The notes beneath the pieces are model-generated. The model saw only the letters and a program-made list of their open reading frames with translations, did no database searches and was not told where the DNA came from. Positions 1-8,924 of a stretch of DNA of 64,000 nucleotides are shown piece after piece. Source of the DNA: Psoroptes ovis (taxonomy: Eukaryota > Arthropoda > Arachnida > Sarcoptiformes > Psoroptidae); NCBI GenBank assembly GCA_002943765.1, contig PQWQ01000021.1, positions 62,001 to 126,000 on the forward strand. The letters are read 5' to 3'. How positions within the stretch are numbered: the stretch's first letter is position 1; each line of letters starts with the position of its first letter. The position numbers and the translations under genes are program-made.

Positions 1-208
1 CCTTTGAAAGCTTTGAAAAATAATGACTGAAATGAAATTTCAGAAATAATTCGTGACCAATCCCCTTGCAATCGAAGTAATCGATTGATGCTAAATAAAG
101 ATATTTTGGGGCTTCGAAAATACGAAATTCCACTGACTTTGTGTGTCGATGTTTCCACATGCCAGTGGTGGTTTCCATGTGCATATTTCAATTCATTGTA
201 AATTTTCG

Positions 209-294
209 GATGTCCGAAAAGTGGTGTCGGTCATTTTCAAGAGGTTTCAATGGCTTTACCTGCTTATGAATCCGCCAGAACTTTTCGGACGACC
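209..294. mobile_element. mariner-like hairpin MITE
   Basis: Left arm GTCCGAAAAGTGGTGTCGG pairs imperfectly with right arm CCGCCAGAACTTTTCGGAC. The centre is unrelated to other copies, and no transposase is encoded. Confidence 0.75.
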
Positions 295-509
295 CTTTGA
301 ATTTTGTTTGCTTTGCATTAGCATTTTCTCTTTGCTTTTATCCAAAATACAATTCAAGCCTTCCACCTTTTCCATTCTATATACCTTGTCAAGTACATTC
401 TACTCTCCTCTTAAATATTTTTCGAATGTAAACAATTTAAGAGGTTTAAGTCTTAATTAATTATGAAAAAGAGTAAACATTTTTGTTTATGTATGAATGA
501 AAACCAAAT

Positions 510-582
510 GTTGTCCGAAAAGTCATGTCGGTTGAACCAATAAAAGTCTATGGGGAAAACCGACACAACTTTCCGGACAGCC
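510..582. mobile_element. mariner-like hairpin MITE
   Basis: The arms GTCCGAAAAGTCATGTCGG and CCGACACAACTTTCCGGAC are inverted repeats around a centre of about 30 bases. Confidence 0.8.
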
Positions 583-808
583 ACTGAATTTAATGAATTC
601 AAAGCATGCAAAAGACTAACATTTAAATACACTGATCAATGACAATCAATGACACTGTGAAACACACACAATTTGAATGGTGACTTTTGATTTCAATTTT
701 CGATACATTTTTTCATTTGTCTCTTTTGTTTCGTTAATTTGTTTTTGTATCGATTTCGATTTACTTTCAATTTCAAATTGGTAATTGAGTGTAATCATTG
801 AAAACAAA

Positions 809-883
809 GGCTGTCCGAAAAGTAGTGGCGCTTTTTCACATAGAAATCTGCCTAAATCAAACGACAAAACTTTTCGAACAACC
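809..883. mobile_element. mariner-like hairpin MITE
   Basis: Left arm CTGTCCGAAAAGTAGTGGCG pairs with right arm CGACAAAACTTTTCGAACA. The right arm has a G-to-A change in the otherwise invariant CGGAC. Confidence 0.75.
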
Positions 884-1900
884 CCCTTTTGTCATTTGCG
901 TGTGTGACAATTTATCCCTTAAATGATGAAGACGTAAAGGGAAATTAATTTTCAAGTTTAAAGCCTTAAGCACTCGATGTGCATTTCCACTGATGATAGG
1001 CTTATAGTTCAGATGTTTTAGCTGAGTTACAGGCAATTAAGCGGTGATAGGGCGCCTAAAGGCGCCCTAAAGTCCTGTACATTGATATTGCCTGTGGTGC
1101 CATATAGGCGCCTACCGAGCGCACTGGGCACAGTCACAAATTCATCAAATGAAACTGTTTTGCGTGCTTTCAAGTGATTTCGAATGACATTGATACCTTT
1201 TCAAAGATGTTATCAATGTGGAACTAAGTCTTCAGATTAAGGTCTTCAGATCAGTGGGATTTGGATCCAAAAGGTTCTTTTCAAGGTCATAAAATATCAA
1301 AGGTTCTTGAAGCAATTAAATTCTTTAGGTTAACCACCCCTTATGATCTTGTAGCCTTTGAAACCTTTGAAAACTTCGAATCAGTCAGTGAGTCTTCGCG
1401 TAAAATTTCACCGTTAATTTCCCCGGTAACTTTCTTAGAAACTCCTCGGAAACTTTTCCAAGTTTTCGGAAAAATTTCTCCGAAAATTACTCGGAAATTT
1501 CTCTACGCCTTCCAGGCATATACTTTATCATTTCATTCCCTTGATTCAGTGATTTTGAGGAAAATAACTATTTTCATGATCATTTTTGAATGATATAAAT
1601 TTTGGTCATTTAATGATTGTTTATTTTTGATAATGGCTGGCAATTGGCCAGGTAAATAGCCGACTTGATTGAAGCCAAGCCAAGCCAATTACATTGATTA
1701 ATCATTTAACCATTTTGTTTCAATTTGTTTCAATGAAATCATTTTCTGTGATTAATTTTTCTCATTAATTCATAAAAACAAACATTCAAAACAATCAAAA
1801 ATTCAATTCAAAATTGATTTGACATCGAAAAACAAAATGCAAATCTGAATTTGTCGCAGTGTAACATTGAAATGATCGTATATATACGGCAGTGATATAT

Positions 1901-1981
1901 ATGAGGTTGTCCGATAAGTTCTTGCCGATTATATCGTAGAAAATGATTGGAAAATTGGCAAGAACTTATCGGACAACTCAT
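1901..1981. mobile_element. mariner-like hairpin MITE, intermediate type
   Basis: ATGAGGTTGTCCGATAAGTT pairs almost perfectly with AACTTATCGGACAACTCAT. The arm combines CCGA of one subfamily with TAAGTTCTTGCCG of the other, so it links the two. Confidence 0.85.
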
Positions 1982-2078
1982 TATATTCCTACCTGTTTAC
2001 ATATACACGTATATTGTATTATAAACGTGTATATACACACACACGTATATTTGTGTACACAAATATATATATATGTAA

Positions 2079-2158
2079 TAGGTTGTCCGGAAAGTTGTGG
2101 CCGATTTTCATGAGCAACTCTTGATTGATTAAGTGGAATGAACTTTTCTGACAACCTA
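2079..2158. mobile_element. mariner-like hairpin MITE
   Basis: TAGGTTGTCCGGAAAGTT pairs with AACTTTTCTGACAACCTA in an AT-rich stretch. The centre (GAGCAACTCT, GATTAAG) closely matches the copies at 24.36 and 41.46 kb, so these three are one sub-lineage. Confidence 0.85.
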
Positions 2159-2188
2159 ATACAAATCATATATAAATGTATGTGTATA

Positions 2189-2264
2189 GCTTTATCCGAA
2201 AAGTTTTGTCGTTTTCCATAGTCAATTCCTATGGTAAATACCGCCAAAACTTTTTGGACATCCT
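2189..2264. mobile_element. mariner-like hairpin MITE, degraded
   Basis: Arms TATCCGAAAAGTTTTGTCG and CCGCCAAAACTTTTTGGACA are retained. The outer GGTTG is eroded on the left. Confidence 0.7.
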
Positions 2265-2955
2265 GAAATCTATGCATAGCTATGAGCAAATGACTGGTAT
2301 ACGATTTATACGACTTTACTTCATGGTCACATACATTTTCATGATTAATTTCTTTAATTTCAATTTGATTTCTTTGATTATCATTTTGGTTTCAGGGGAA
2401 GAAAAAAATATTTAGTTTAATTGCACCCATTAGTACCATTGTCACTGTATTTGTGTATGTGCGTTTGAGTGTGTTCAACAGTCCATGAAGTCCATGAACG
2501 GCATTTGCTTACAGATTTCAAATTTCTCAAATGCCTGACCACCAAGGTATCGTGTTTTATTGTTTGTCTGTGACAAGTGGAACAAGTTGGAACACTTGGC
2601 TTTTGTTTTAAAGGTTATCGTGAGGAAATTATGGGAAAATGAACGAGTTAATGACTGAAGGTCAAAGGGTTAAAGGCGATTAGTCTGTCTGGAATGTGGC
2701 GGTCAATGGCCATTGGTTTAATCATTAAACAATAATGGCTTGAAAGCTTTGTTTAAATCCATCATTTTTTCAACAAAATTTCAAATTTTTAAATTTCCCG
2801 CCAAAAAAAAACAAACAACTTCGACTATTTTAACACTATAAGCTCATCAACTGTGTCAATAGTGTACATTGTCATTTTATTTGAAAAACAGTGGTGTGGC
2901 GCCATCTATTGACAGCAATTTGAAACATTTCTCATTTTTTTAATTGAAAATTGAA

Positions 2956-3118
2956 TTAACCCTTAGTGGTTGATCGGCAACTATTTCGGCTGTATGAGCT
3001 AACAGCTCGAAGTAATTTTGTGAATGCGCTGAGTGACTTACATCTGGTGCCTCAGAGGCGTTTTGCAGCTTAAAAAGTAGTGGCGAGTGAGACTCGCCAT
3101 TCGTCTGCAAAGGGTTAA
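2956..3118. mobile_element. piggyBac-like MITE with TTAA ends
   Basis: The block begins TTAACCCTTAGTGG and ends GCAAAGGGTTAA, so both ends are TTAA with inverted CCCTT termini. TTAA target duplication with CCY termini is the hallmark of piggyBac elements. The interior differs from the four other TTAA elements, so this is a second subfamily. It shares its right-hand TTAA with the next element. Confidence 0.65.
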
Positions 3119-3270
3119 CCCTTAAAACTCGAGCGGTGAGCATAGCTCACCATAAGATGTAGTGCAGCAACTCGATAGGCGCCTCTCAGTCACTATTTTA
3201 ACATGAGTGTGAAAAATTGTCGAGCTGCTGGCTGGCTTGTGCTGTAAATGCCTCGAGTTCTAAGGGTTAA
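3115..3270. mobile_element. piggyBac-like MITE with TTAA ends
   Basis: The 156-base block starts TTAACCCTTAAAACTCGAG and ends CTCGAGTTCTAAGGGTTAA. Inside, GCAGCAACTCGATAGGCGCC is partly complementary to GTCGAGCTGCTGGC. Full-length relatives lie at 9906-10061, 18054-18209 and 42096-42247. No protein is encoded. Confidence 0.8.
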
Positions 3271-4100
3271 TAATTATCAAGTTACAAATCAATTATTTAA
3301 TTAATTAATGCAGCGCCCTCGTGTCGGTCAAGCTCGTGGAGATGGGGTAGTGGCATGTTGGTAGAACGCGATGAGCAGATGAGCTGGCATTTGTTCAGAT
3401 TGTATATAAAAGACTTGATAAGAGAAACCGTCTTGTCATTCATTTTGTTATTCACGTTGAGACAACAACAACAATAATTTTAATAAATCTAATAAAATCC
3501 GATTATTTTGTGAAAAATACTAAATCGAACCCAAATTGTGCTACTTTAATTAATTAAAAACATACGATTCATTTTATTTCGATTAAAATCGGGTCATTCA
3601 TAAATAACATGAAACAAAAAAAAACAATTAAAAACAATATAATCTATGATTATAATGATATAAAATATACATAACAAATATATATCCATCAGTGATAATT
3701 CATTAATTATGATTTTGAGATTAATTCGTATTAATTCATAACGTTTTGATTATTCTTTATGTATAAAATGAAACACGTGTTAAAATACGTGTTTTAATTA
3801 CTATATTCCCTAGTGTCCAAGTGTGTGTCTTATTGTAATAATGTGTTGTACGTGTTTAGTGCGCCATCTGGTGGGTGCATAGGTAATGAATATGAACAAC
3901 ACTATGTGTGTGTGCATAAGTTAATCGTTTGTGTCCAAATAGTAATCAAAGATGTAAGAAATGGCTACAAATTGTTTAATCAAATGATAACTAATCTAAT
4001 GACTTTGGAATGTTCTTTACCATTGATTTACCATGACTGTGGGTGAATGGTGGGGTGTGTCTAAGTTCGGTGTGTGATTTGTTAAACATACATTGGCACA
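3271..4100. other. non-coding, no gene seen
   Basis: This is AT-rich sequence without a convincing coding frame. A short frame at 3813-4046 has no recognisable domain and composition like its surroundings, so I do not call it. The one notable site is a CTCF-like motif at 3861-3874. Confidence 0.5.
3861..3874 (-). promoter_or_regulatory. CTCF-like motif
   Basis: The plus strand reads GCGCCATCTGGTGG; the minus strand reads CCACCAGATGGCGC, a close fit to the CTCF consensus (CCANNAGRKGGCGC in flies). Binding is inferred from motif identity only. Confidence 0.4.
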
Positions 4101-4102
4101 TT

Positions 4103-4435
4103 ACTCGACTATTTCCACCTAATCAATCGACTATTTTCACCTGATCAAAGGAATATTGCTACCTAAATAATGAACTATTTCAACCTGATTAATGGACTAT
4201 TTCTACCCAAATAATCGGCTATTTCGAATTATCGATGTACTATTTCAACTCATTTAATCGACTATTTTCACTTAATCAAAGGACTATTTTCACCTAATCA
4301 AAGGACTATTTCGACCTAATCAAGGGACTATTTCAGCCTAATTAATGAACTATTTCAACCTAATTAATGAACTATTTCAAATTAATTAATCGACTATTTC
4401 CACCTAATCAAGGGACTATTTCAACTCAATTAATG
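4103..4435. repeat. minisatellite, unit about 21 bases
   Basis: About 16 degenerate tandem units of the form GACTATTTCNACCTAATYAAT run through this block. The CTATTT and ACCTAAT cores are the most constant parts. Arrays with a related CTATTTYNACC core occur at 46.99 and 58.2 kb. Confidence 0.85.
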
Positions 4436-4957
4436 CTTATCAATGGTTATGTCAGTGTAGAGGTCGTGTAATGTCTATGAATGTGTACGTAAAGGCGTCA
4501 AAAAGGCATTTGGTTGGCCGCAAACGATAATAATCCAATGCGTCGTCGTCGTCGCCGCAGCCCACGACGATCATCTTATGATATCTAATTATGTTAATTA
4601 ACGATCGGATAATCGAATACATCGCCGATGATCGATGGAATCATTAATCATTTAGATCAAATTACACCCAACATCGAATCACACACGAGATCCATGATCA
4701 CATGATCGATGATCATACGATCATCGATTAATCGATCATTATAACGACATGTAGGAATTGGCCATCATAAATCATGGTTCCAATTATCTTTCGGTGGCGA
4801 AAAGATAATTAATCATCGATTTACTACATCGTATAAATTTGGCATTTACTTCGGATATCGAATTCGGTGCTTCGGTACATTGCTGCTACAAGCCACATGA
4901 GGAAGTGAAATAAAGAAGAAAAAATGAATTAGATTTTTTCGTTTTTTTTTTTTTTTG
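4436..4957. other. non-coding, rich in ATCGAT and GATCATC words
   Basis: No coding frame is visible. Between 4600 and 4760 there is an unusual density of GATCGAT, GATCATC and CGATTAATCGAT palindromic words. A conserved-looking function cannot be inferred. Confidence 0.4.
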
Positions 4958-6258
4958 AAAAAAATTTCTGTAAGGCTATAGCCTTTGCTTTTTTTGAAAA
5001 AAAGATGGCAGTCTATAGCCTTTGATTTTTTTGAAAAAAGATGGCAGTCTATTGCCTTTGCTTTTCTCAGAAAAATTGCCAGTCTATAGCCTTTGCTTTT
5101 TTTGAAAAAAGATGGCAGTCTATAGCCTTTGCTTTTCTCAGAAAAATTGCCAGTCTATAGCCTTTGCTTTTTTTGAAAAAAGATGGCAGTCTATAGCCTT
5201 TGCTTTTTCTGAAAAAAGATGGCAGTCTATAGCCTTTGATATTTCTACAAAAAGATGGCAGTCTATTGCCTTTGCTTTTCTCAGAAAAATTGCCAGTCTA
5301 TAGCCTTTGATTTTTCTGAAAAAAGATGGCAGTCTATAGCCTTCGATATTTGAAAAAAGATGGCAGTCTATAGCCTTTGATATTTCTGAAAAAAGATGGC
5401 AGTCCATAGCCTTTGCTTTTTCAGAAAAATTGCCAGTCTATAGCCTTTGATTTTTCTGCAAAAAGATGGCAGTCTATAGCCTTTGATATTTCTACAAAAA
5501 GATGGCAGTCTATTGCCTTTGCTTTTCTCAGAAAAATTGCCAGTCTATAGCCTTTGATTTTTCTGAAAAAAGATGGCAGTCTATAGCCTTCGATATTTGA
5601 AAAAAGATGGCAGTCTATAGCCTTTGATATTTCTGAAAAAAGATGGCAGTCCATAGCCTTTGCTTTTTCAGAAAAATTGCCAGTCTATAGCCTTTGATTT
5701 TTCTGCAAAAAGATGGCAGTCTATAGCCTTTGATATTTCTGAAAAAAGATGGCAGTCCATAGCCTTTGCTTTTTCAGAAAAATTGCCAGTCTATAGCCTT
5801 TGATTTTTCTGCAAAAAGATGGCAGTCTATAGCCTTTGATATTTCTACAAAAAGATGGCAGTCTATTGCCTTTGCTTTTCTCAGAAAAATTGCCAGTCTA
5901 TAGCCTTTGATTTTTCTGAAAAAAGATGGCAGTCTATAGCCTTTGATATTTCTGAAAAAAGATGGCAGTCCATAGCCTTTGCTTTTTCAGAAAAATTGCC
6001 AGTCTATAGCCTTTGCTTTTCTCAGAAAAATTGCCAGTCTATAGCCTTTGCTTTTTCTGAAAAAAGATGGCAGTCCATAGCCTTTGCTTTTCTCAGAAAA
6101 ATTGCCAGTCTATAACCTTTGATTTTTCTGAAAAAAGATGGCAGTCTATAACCTTTGCTTTTTCTGAAAAAAATTTCTGTAAGGCTATAGCCTTTGATTT
6201 TTTTTTTTTTTTTTTTGAAAAAAATTTCTGTAAGGCTATAGCCTTTGATTTTTTTCAA
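4958..6258 (-). repeat. satellite array, unit about 37 bases (left arm)
   Basis: About 35 tandem units fill this block. On the minus strand a unit reads roughly AAAGGCTATAGACTGCCATC followed by TTTTTTCAGAAAAATC. Variants alternate between CATC and CAATT after TGC, and between TTTTTTCAG, TTTTTGTAG and TTTTTGCAG. Both ends carry a variant with AAATTTCTGTAAGGCTATAG. There is a higher-order period of about 247 bases: blocks around 5160-5407 and 5407-5654 are near-identical. The array lies directly 3' of the exchange-factor stop codon. The same satellite, inverted, is at 54.15-55.0 kb. Small open frames inside it are by-products of the repeat. Confidence 0.97.
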
Positions 6259-6288
6259 TGTTTTCAAATTTATACGTTGCGAATACTT

Positions 6289-6291
6289 ACC
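6289..6291 (-). promoter_or_regulatory. perfect 5' splice site just after the exchange-factor stop codon
   Basis: On the minus strand the coding frame ends in TAG (6296-6294). This is followed at once by ATG and then GTAAGTATTC, an optimal donor beginning at 6290. If used, it makes a 3' UTR intron whose first bases run straight into the satellite array. A junction this close to the stop would not trigger nonsense-mediated decay under the usual 50-base rule. Confidence 0.55.
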
Positions 6292-6293
6292 AT

Positions 6294-8924
6294 CTATGAA
6301 TCGGAATTTCCGCAGTCGGCAAAAATGAAATCTTTCATTCGTTTAAGGTCGGCTTTGGTTGGTCGTATGACCGTATTTTTACCGCCAGTCAACGTTATCT
6401 GTACCGATGATATGCCATCTTTTATTTCACGGACATCGATTTTGATGTCATCTTCGGTACTGTCGGATTTGGCCGCATCAGTCTTCGATTGTGCGTGGTC
6501 CTCGTGGTCTCCGTCATCGGTATGGTCTTCTTCGTCGTCGGAATTAGCGTCCGATTTCCCATAACGATCATTGTGACGGTCACAATGGTAACGGTAAATG
6601 TTTTTGTTGGCCGGCGATATCGATAATGCTGAATCACTACGATCGGCCGTTTTGGCCGCAGCCGAAGTCCGATTACCACGTATCGTTGCGATCGGTTTCC
6701 GGTGATATTGATTACGTTTCATCGGGATTACATCATCGTCATCATGGTCATCACCGTAATCGCTACGGTCACAATCGTTCCGCATTCGCTCATCGTTGCT
6801 TTCATTTTCCTCTTCACGCAATCTCTTATCTTCGGCAATCAAACTGTCACCGTAACAGCAACAACATGGTGAACAACATGTCTGCGGTTGCTGCTGCTGG
6901 TGGTGGTCACAATCATTCGGACCATGACCATCACCACCGCAGCAAACGTCATAATTATCAATGCTTAGCGGTACCGAAGAGGTACTACTACTGCTGATGC
7001 CACTCGAACTGTACACTGATTCGTTGCTGACACATTTTTGGCAATGAGCTGGCTGCTGAGCATGCTGCGCATGCGCGTGATGCCGTTGATGATGGCCATG
7101 CGGATGGTGGTGGCCATAATTCCACGATAGCCGCTTCTGGATCGACGCATTTTTACGGCTGTCATTCGGACCGTGGCCGCATTCACCTTGTCCGCTCGGG
7201 TCTTCACCCGCCTTCAGCTTCATATGATCGATCGAATCGGCCGTATGATAGCGGCGATCTGGTCGTGGATTGTTGCGTTTGACCTGTGACTGCTGGTGGT
7301 GGTCTTGGGGGAGTTTAGGACTAGATTTATCATTTCCCCCCGCCGAACTTTGACTTTCCAAATTTTGATTCACCGATATGCTGAGGGTATTCGTTGGAGC
7401 ACTGGTGGCGCTGGTGGAGGTGGTTGCGGTGGTGGTGGTAGTGGTTGAATCATCTACCATTCCGGAAGATGGCGCTGCATACGAAATATTTTTCGTTTTT
7501 ATGAGTGGAGGTTTATTCACTGTCATTGTCATTGGACTAGGCACACCACGGGAGCTGATTGACATCAACGATGGTGGAGGTGGTGGCGGCGGAGCTGGCG
7601 GGACAGGTATCGATGGCATCGGTGGTGATGGTGTCGATGAGTTCATCGAAGATGGCGCTGGTTGCAAAGTGTTTAACGGCAACGGTGGTAGTGGTCGATG
7701 ATGACTGGTTGTCATTCGTGTTGGTGACCGCTTTGGTGGTGATGGTGGTGGTGGTGGCACTGGCGGTTGAGGTGTCGGAGTCGGTGTCGATGATGATGGT
7801 GGTGATGGTGATATCGGTGGTGGGTGGATGGCCACATGTATTGTTGAACGTTGATTTTGATCACTGTTCGCGATGTTCGGCACTGATCTTCGTGGTTGCC
7901 GCGGTTGCGACTGTTGCTGCTGTTGGTTCTGAGAAGGTGCGTATGGTACACTCAGAGAAACTGACGGACTAGCGGCAACTGTTGCAGTTGTAGTAGTGGT
8001 ATCTGCAACATTGTTTATTGCTTGCTGATTTCGTAGCAAAAATGCACGCCGTTCTTGGCGTGGTGATGTGACCGTAACCGATGGTGAATTATTACGGTTA
8101 TCAAACGACTGCGACCGCGCAAATGAATCCATGTCCTCGACGACCAAACTTGGATTACGTAGATCGCCCAGTTCAAAACTAATAGCCCGTGATGATTGCT
8201 GTTGATTGTTGCTATTAGCTTGCAACAGATTCGTTTGCTGAATCATAGATGGCGCTGCCACATTATTCGAATCTTCTTGTGATCCACTGTTTGATTGTAG
8301 CAACAAACTTGAACGACTCAACGACCGGGGAGTGGTGGCAGCGGTTGTCGGAGTAGTTGCAGCTGATGCTGATGCAACAGCCAAACCAAACAAATGATTA
8401 CCACTACCATCAACAGCAAAACTATTCATTTGATTACAATAAATCGAATCATCAGCGCCATCTTCACTGTTGAACAATAGTAAATGTTCAGGTTCATAGA
8501 TTGACTGGAGATGGTTATTATCATACAGCTTAAGATTATGATAATCATTTTTAGCTTTACGTATTTTATCAATCCACGTACGGCTATCGGCCGTATAGAA
8601 TATCATAAAATATATGGCCACATTGAACTCGTTAAGGTAAATCAATAGGAATCCTTGACCATCTCGTAGTTCTTTGACTATCAGCCGGTCAGTTAAAAAT
8701 GGTTGCCGTATGATCTTCATACGACTATCACTGTTATATTTCTTGTTCAGCGATTTACACACCAAGAAAATGTCGGTGAACAAAAAGCAATAAACATCTT
8801 GTTTGTTGTTTGATTGTAAATCTTTCATTTTCATTGAATCTTCCATGTACAAGTGTCGGATTTTTTGCCGTGAACAACCGGGCATTGTTTGCATGAGGTC
8901 AAGGCAGAGGTATTCTTTGATGAA
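6294..8924 (-). CDS. PLEKHG5: PLEKHG5-like last coding exon: PH domain and disordered C-terminus
   Basis: The exon begins after the acceptor CGAATAG (8926-8925) with FIKEYLCLDLMQTMPG. An in-frame stop just upstream fixes the boundary. The PH domain follows, from about HLYMEDSMKMKDLQ through DVYCFLFTDIFLVCKSL to TWIDKIRKAKNDYHNLK. The remaining 700 or so residues are low complexity: poly-Pro blocks, Thr/Ser runs, a His-rich stretch, a Cys cluster and an acidic tail. A short conserved-looking end (DGISSVQITLTGGKN, then IRPTKADLKRMKDF) closes the protein at TAG 6296-6294. The C-terminus (CGNSDS) is not a clear class I PDZ ligand, unlike mammalian Syx. Long plus-strand frames over this exon are antisense shadows of its repeats. 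Confidence 0.9.
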   Translation of the reverse strand, partial: FIKEYLCLDLMQTMPGCSRQKIRHLYMEDSMKMKDLQSNNKQDVYCFLFTDIFLVCKSLNKKYNSDSRMKIIRQPFLTDRLIVKELRDGQGFLLIYLNEFNVAIYFMIFYTADSRTWIDKIRKAKNDYHNLKLYDNNHLQSIYEPEHLLLFNSEDGADDSIYCNQMNSFAVDGSGNHLFGLAVASASAATTPTTAATTPRSLSRSSLLLQSNSGSQEDSNNVAAPSMIQQTNLLQANSNNQQQSSRAISFELGDLRNPSLVVEDMDSFARSQSFDNRNNSPSVTVTSPRQERRAFLLRNQQAINNVADTTTTTATVAASPSVSLSVPYAPSQNQQQQQSQPRQPRRSVPNIANSDQNQRSTIHVAIHPPPISPSPPSSSTPTPTPQPPVPPPPPSPPKRSPTRMTTSHHRPLPPLPLNTLQPAPSSMNSSTPSPPMPSIPVPPAPPPPPPPSLMSISSRGVPSPMTMTVNKPPLIKTKNISYAAPSSGMVDDSTTTTTTATTSTSATSAPTNTLSISVNQNLESQSSAGGNDKSSPKLPQDHHQQSQVKRNNPRPDRRYHTADSIDHMKLKAGEDPSGQGECGHGPNDSRKNASIQKRLSWNYGHHHPHGHHQRHHAHAQHAQQPAHCQKCVSNESVYSSSGISSSSTSSVPLSIDNYDVCCGGDGHGPNDCDHHQQQQPQTCCSPCCCCYGDSLIAEDKRLREEENESNDERMRNDCDRSDYGDDHDDDDVIPMKRNQYHRKPIATIRGNRTSAAAKTADRSDSALSISPANKNIYRYHCDRHNDRYGKSDANSDDEEDHTDDGDHEDHAQSKTDAAKSDSTEDDIKIDVREIKDGISSVQITLTGGKNTVIRPTKADLKRMKDFIFADCGNSDS

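Larger units (their letters stand above)
1..2955. other. non-coding region with hairpin elements, no gene seen
   Basis: No open frame here resembles a protein. The stretch is AT-rich and carries six mariner-like hairpin elements, listed separately. It also has a GC-rich perfect hairpin at 1049-1070 (AGGGCGCC, AAAGGCGCCCT) and a low-complexity patch at 1400-1500 built from TCCGGAAA-like blocks. It lies 3' of the exchange-factor gene on the minus strand, so it could be far 3' UTR, a 3' UTR intron or intergenic DNA. Confidence 0.5.

Noticed and set aside
4958..6258. CRISPR array
   Set aside because: Units are contiguous with no unique spacers, and the genome is animal.
5112..6267. Open frames of 60-90 codons on both strands with repeated CHLFSEKSKAID or QSIAFAFSEK peptides
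   Set aside because: They arise because the 37-base satellite unit happens to lack stops in some frames. They follow the unit's indels, have no start context, and appear on both strands.
6626..7972. Plus-strand Gly/Val/His-rich frames over the exchange-factor last exon
   Set aside because: They are antisense shadows of Pro, Thr, Ser and His codons in the minus-strand coding exon.
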